Of a stretch of DNA of 53,290 nucleotides, positions 52,910 to 53,290 are shown one piece after another. The DNA comes from Azospirillaceae bacterium (lineage in GTDB: Bacteria > Pseudomonadota > Alphaproteobacteria > Azospirillales > Azospirillaceae), in assembly GCA_028277115.1 (NCBI GenBank), contig JANQHG010000058.1, forward strand, positions 1 to 53,290. The letters run 5' to 3'. Every line of letters starts with the position of its first letter. The first letter of the stretch is position 1. The position numbers were made by a program, and so were the translations under genes. Below the pieces are notes generated by a model. That model did no database searches and was not told the origin of the DNA. It saw only the letters and a list, made by a program, of their open reading frames with translations.

Positions 52910-53290
52910 ATGACGCCGCCGGTCGCCCGGATCGCGCTCTACTACGCCCCGCCGCGCGGCAGCGCGCTCGCCGGGTTCGGCGCACGCTGGCTCGGCCGCG
53001 ACGCCGAGCCCGGCGCGCCGGCCGCGCCGCCGCCGATCCCCGGCCTCGCCCCCGCGCGCCAAGCGGCGCTGACCGAGGCCCCGCGCCGCTACGGCTTCCA
53101 CGGCACCCTGGTCGCGCCGTTCGTGCCGGCGCCCGGCCACGACCTCGCCGGCGTGCGCGCGGCGGCCGTGGCGCTGGCGGCCGACCGGCCGCCGATCCCG
53201 CTGCCGCCGCTCACGCTTGCGGCACTCGGCGACTTCCTCGCCCTGGTGCCGTCGGCCCCGGCGCCGGCGCTCGACGCGCTTGCGGCCGAC
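52910..53290 (+). CDS. DUF1045 (2H phosphoesterase-like) phosphonate-associated protein, partial
   Basis: The first 127 residues, cut by the right edge. It begins MTPPVARIALYYAPPRGSAL and has RYGFHGTLVAPFVP, the first H-x-T motif of the 2H phosphoesterase-like DUF1045 family, recorded with phn clusters. The second H-x-T motif must lie outside the window. It starts 36 bases after phnM and should be co-transcribed. Its likely role is in the later handling of cyclic ribose phosphates from phosphonate breakdown, by family association. Confidence 0.85.
   Translation, partial: MTPPVARIALYYAPPRGSALAGFGARWLGRDAEPGAPAAPPPIPGLAPARQAALTEAPRRYGFHGTLVAPFVPAPGHDLAGVRAAAVALAADRPPIPLPPLTLAALGDFLALVPSAPAPALDALAAD

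Overview
The window looks like chromosome from a high-GC alphaproteobacterium, probably of the Rhodospirillales type; that placement is inferred from gene content. The markers are an Irr-type Fur regulator with an Irr/ICE-like operator, a RegB/RegA (PrrBA/ActSR) redox two-component pair, the secB-fxsA // timA(Tim44-like)-mltA arrangement, ftsK followed by lolA, the long alphaproteobacterial dCTP deaminase, and yajC-secD-secF. Codon third positions are so GC-rich that long open frames appear antisense to nearly every gene; those have been discarded.

Layout. 1-1.8 kb is a decayed accessory edge: the C-terminus of an Rpn-family PD-(D/E)XK protein, a transposase N-terminal remnant and a small hypothetical gene. 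1.8-4.6 kb holds a periplasmic solute-binding-like protein and a nitronate monooxygenase-like flavoprotein, separated by an interspersed hairpin repeat. 4.8-7.5 kb has a PilZ-like protein and regB-regA. 7.7-12.3 kb encodes an RND efflux adaptor and permease. 12.4-16.6 kb is an iron/oxidative-stress block: irr, an Irr-box-preceded rubrerythrin, a GlpC/HdrD-like Fe-S protein, a DUF3501 protein and a secreted nuclease-like protein, ending at tRNA-Thr(CGT). 17.1-22.2 kb (minus) is a three-gene envelope operon: MMPL-type RND exporter, LolA-fold periplasmic protein and an outer-membrane protein. 22.4-28.2 kb is housekeeping: rho, secB, fxsA, a Tim44-like gene and mltA.

28.2-32.8 kb has a threonine dehydratase-like gene, the dCTP deaminase, two tandem paralogous single-span small membrane proteins and lpdA. 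33.0-36.2 kb is a second two-component operon with a small exported protein and a divergent exported basic protein. 36.3-37.3 kb is a full-length Rpn-family gene with an in-frame tandem repeat. 37.4-43.8 kb has a class I aminotransferase, ftsK, lolA and a secreted PPC-like protein. 43.8-46.1 kb is a small acquired island: an intact OLD/RecF-like AAA ATPase translationally coupled to a DUF4276-like gene that has been truncated and joined to a truncated GNAT gene. 46.1-51.0 kb has malate synthase and secF-secD-yajC. The right end holds a hicB remnant, phnM and the start of a DUF1045 phosphonate-associated gene.

Two repeat families connect the window. One is a roughly 150-bp element with a 16-bp hairpin (2843, inverted at 16961, decayed at 42602). 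The other is a very GC-rich intergenic repeat that mostly lies just downstream of stop codons (7486, 24594, 28165, 51154, remnant near 42370). The strongest candidates for something undescribed are the tandem small membrane proteins before lpdA, the degraded AAA ATPase/DUF4276 pair, the hairpin repeat family, and the Irr-box rubrerythrin/Fe-S/DUF3501 module.
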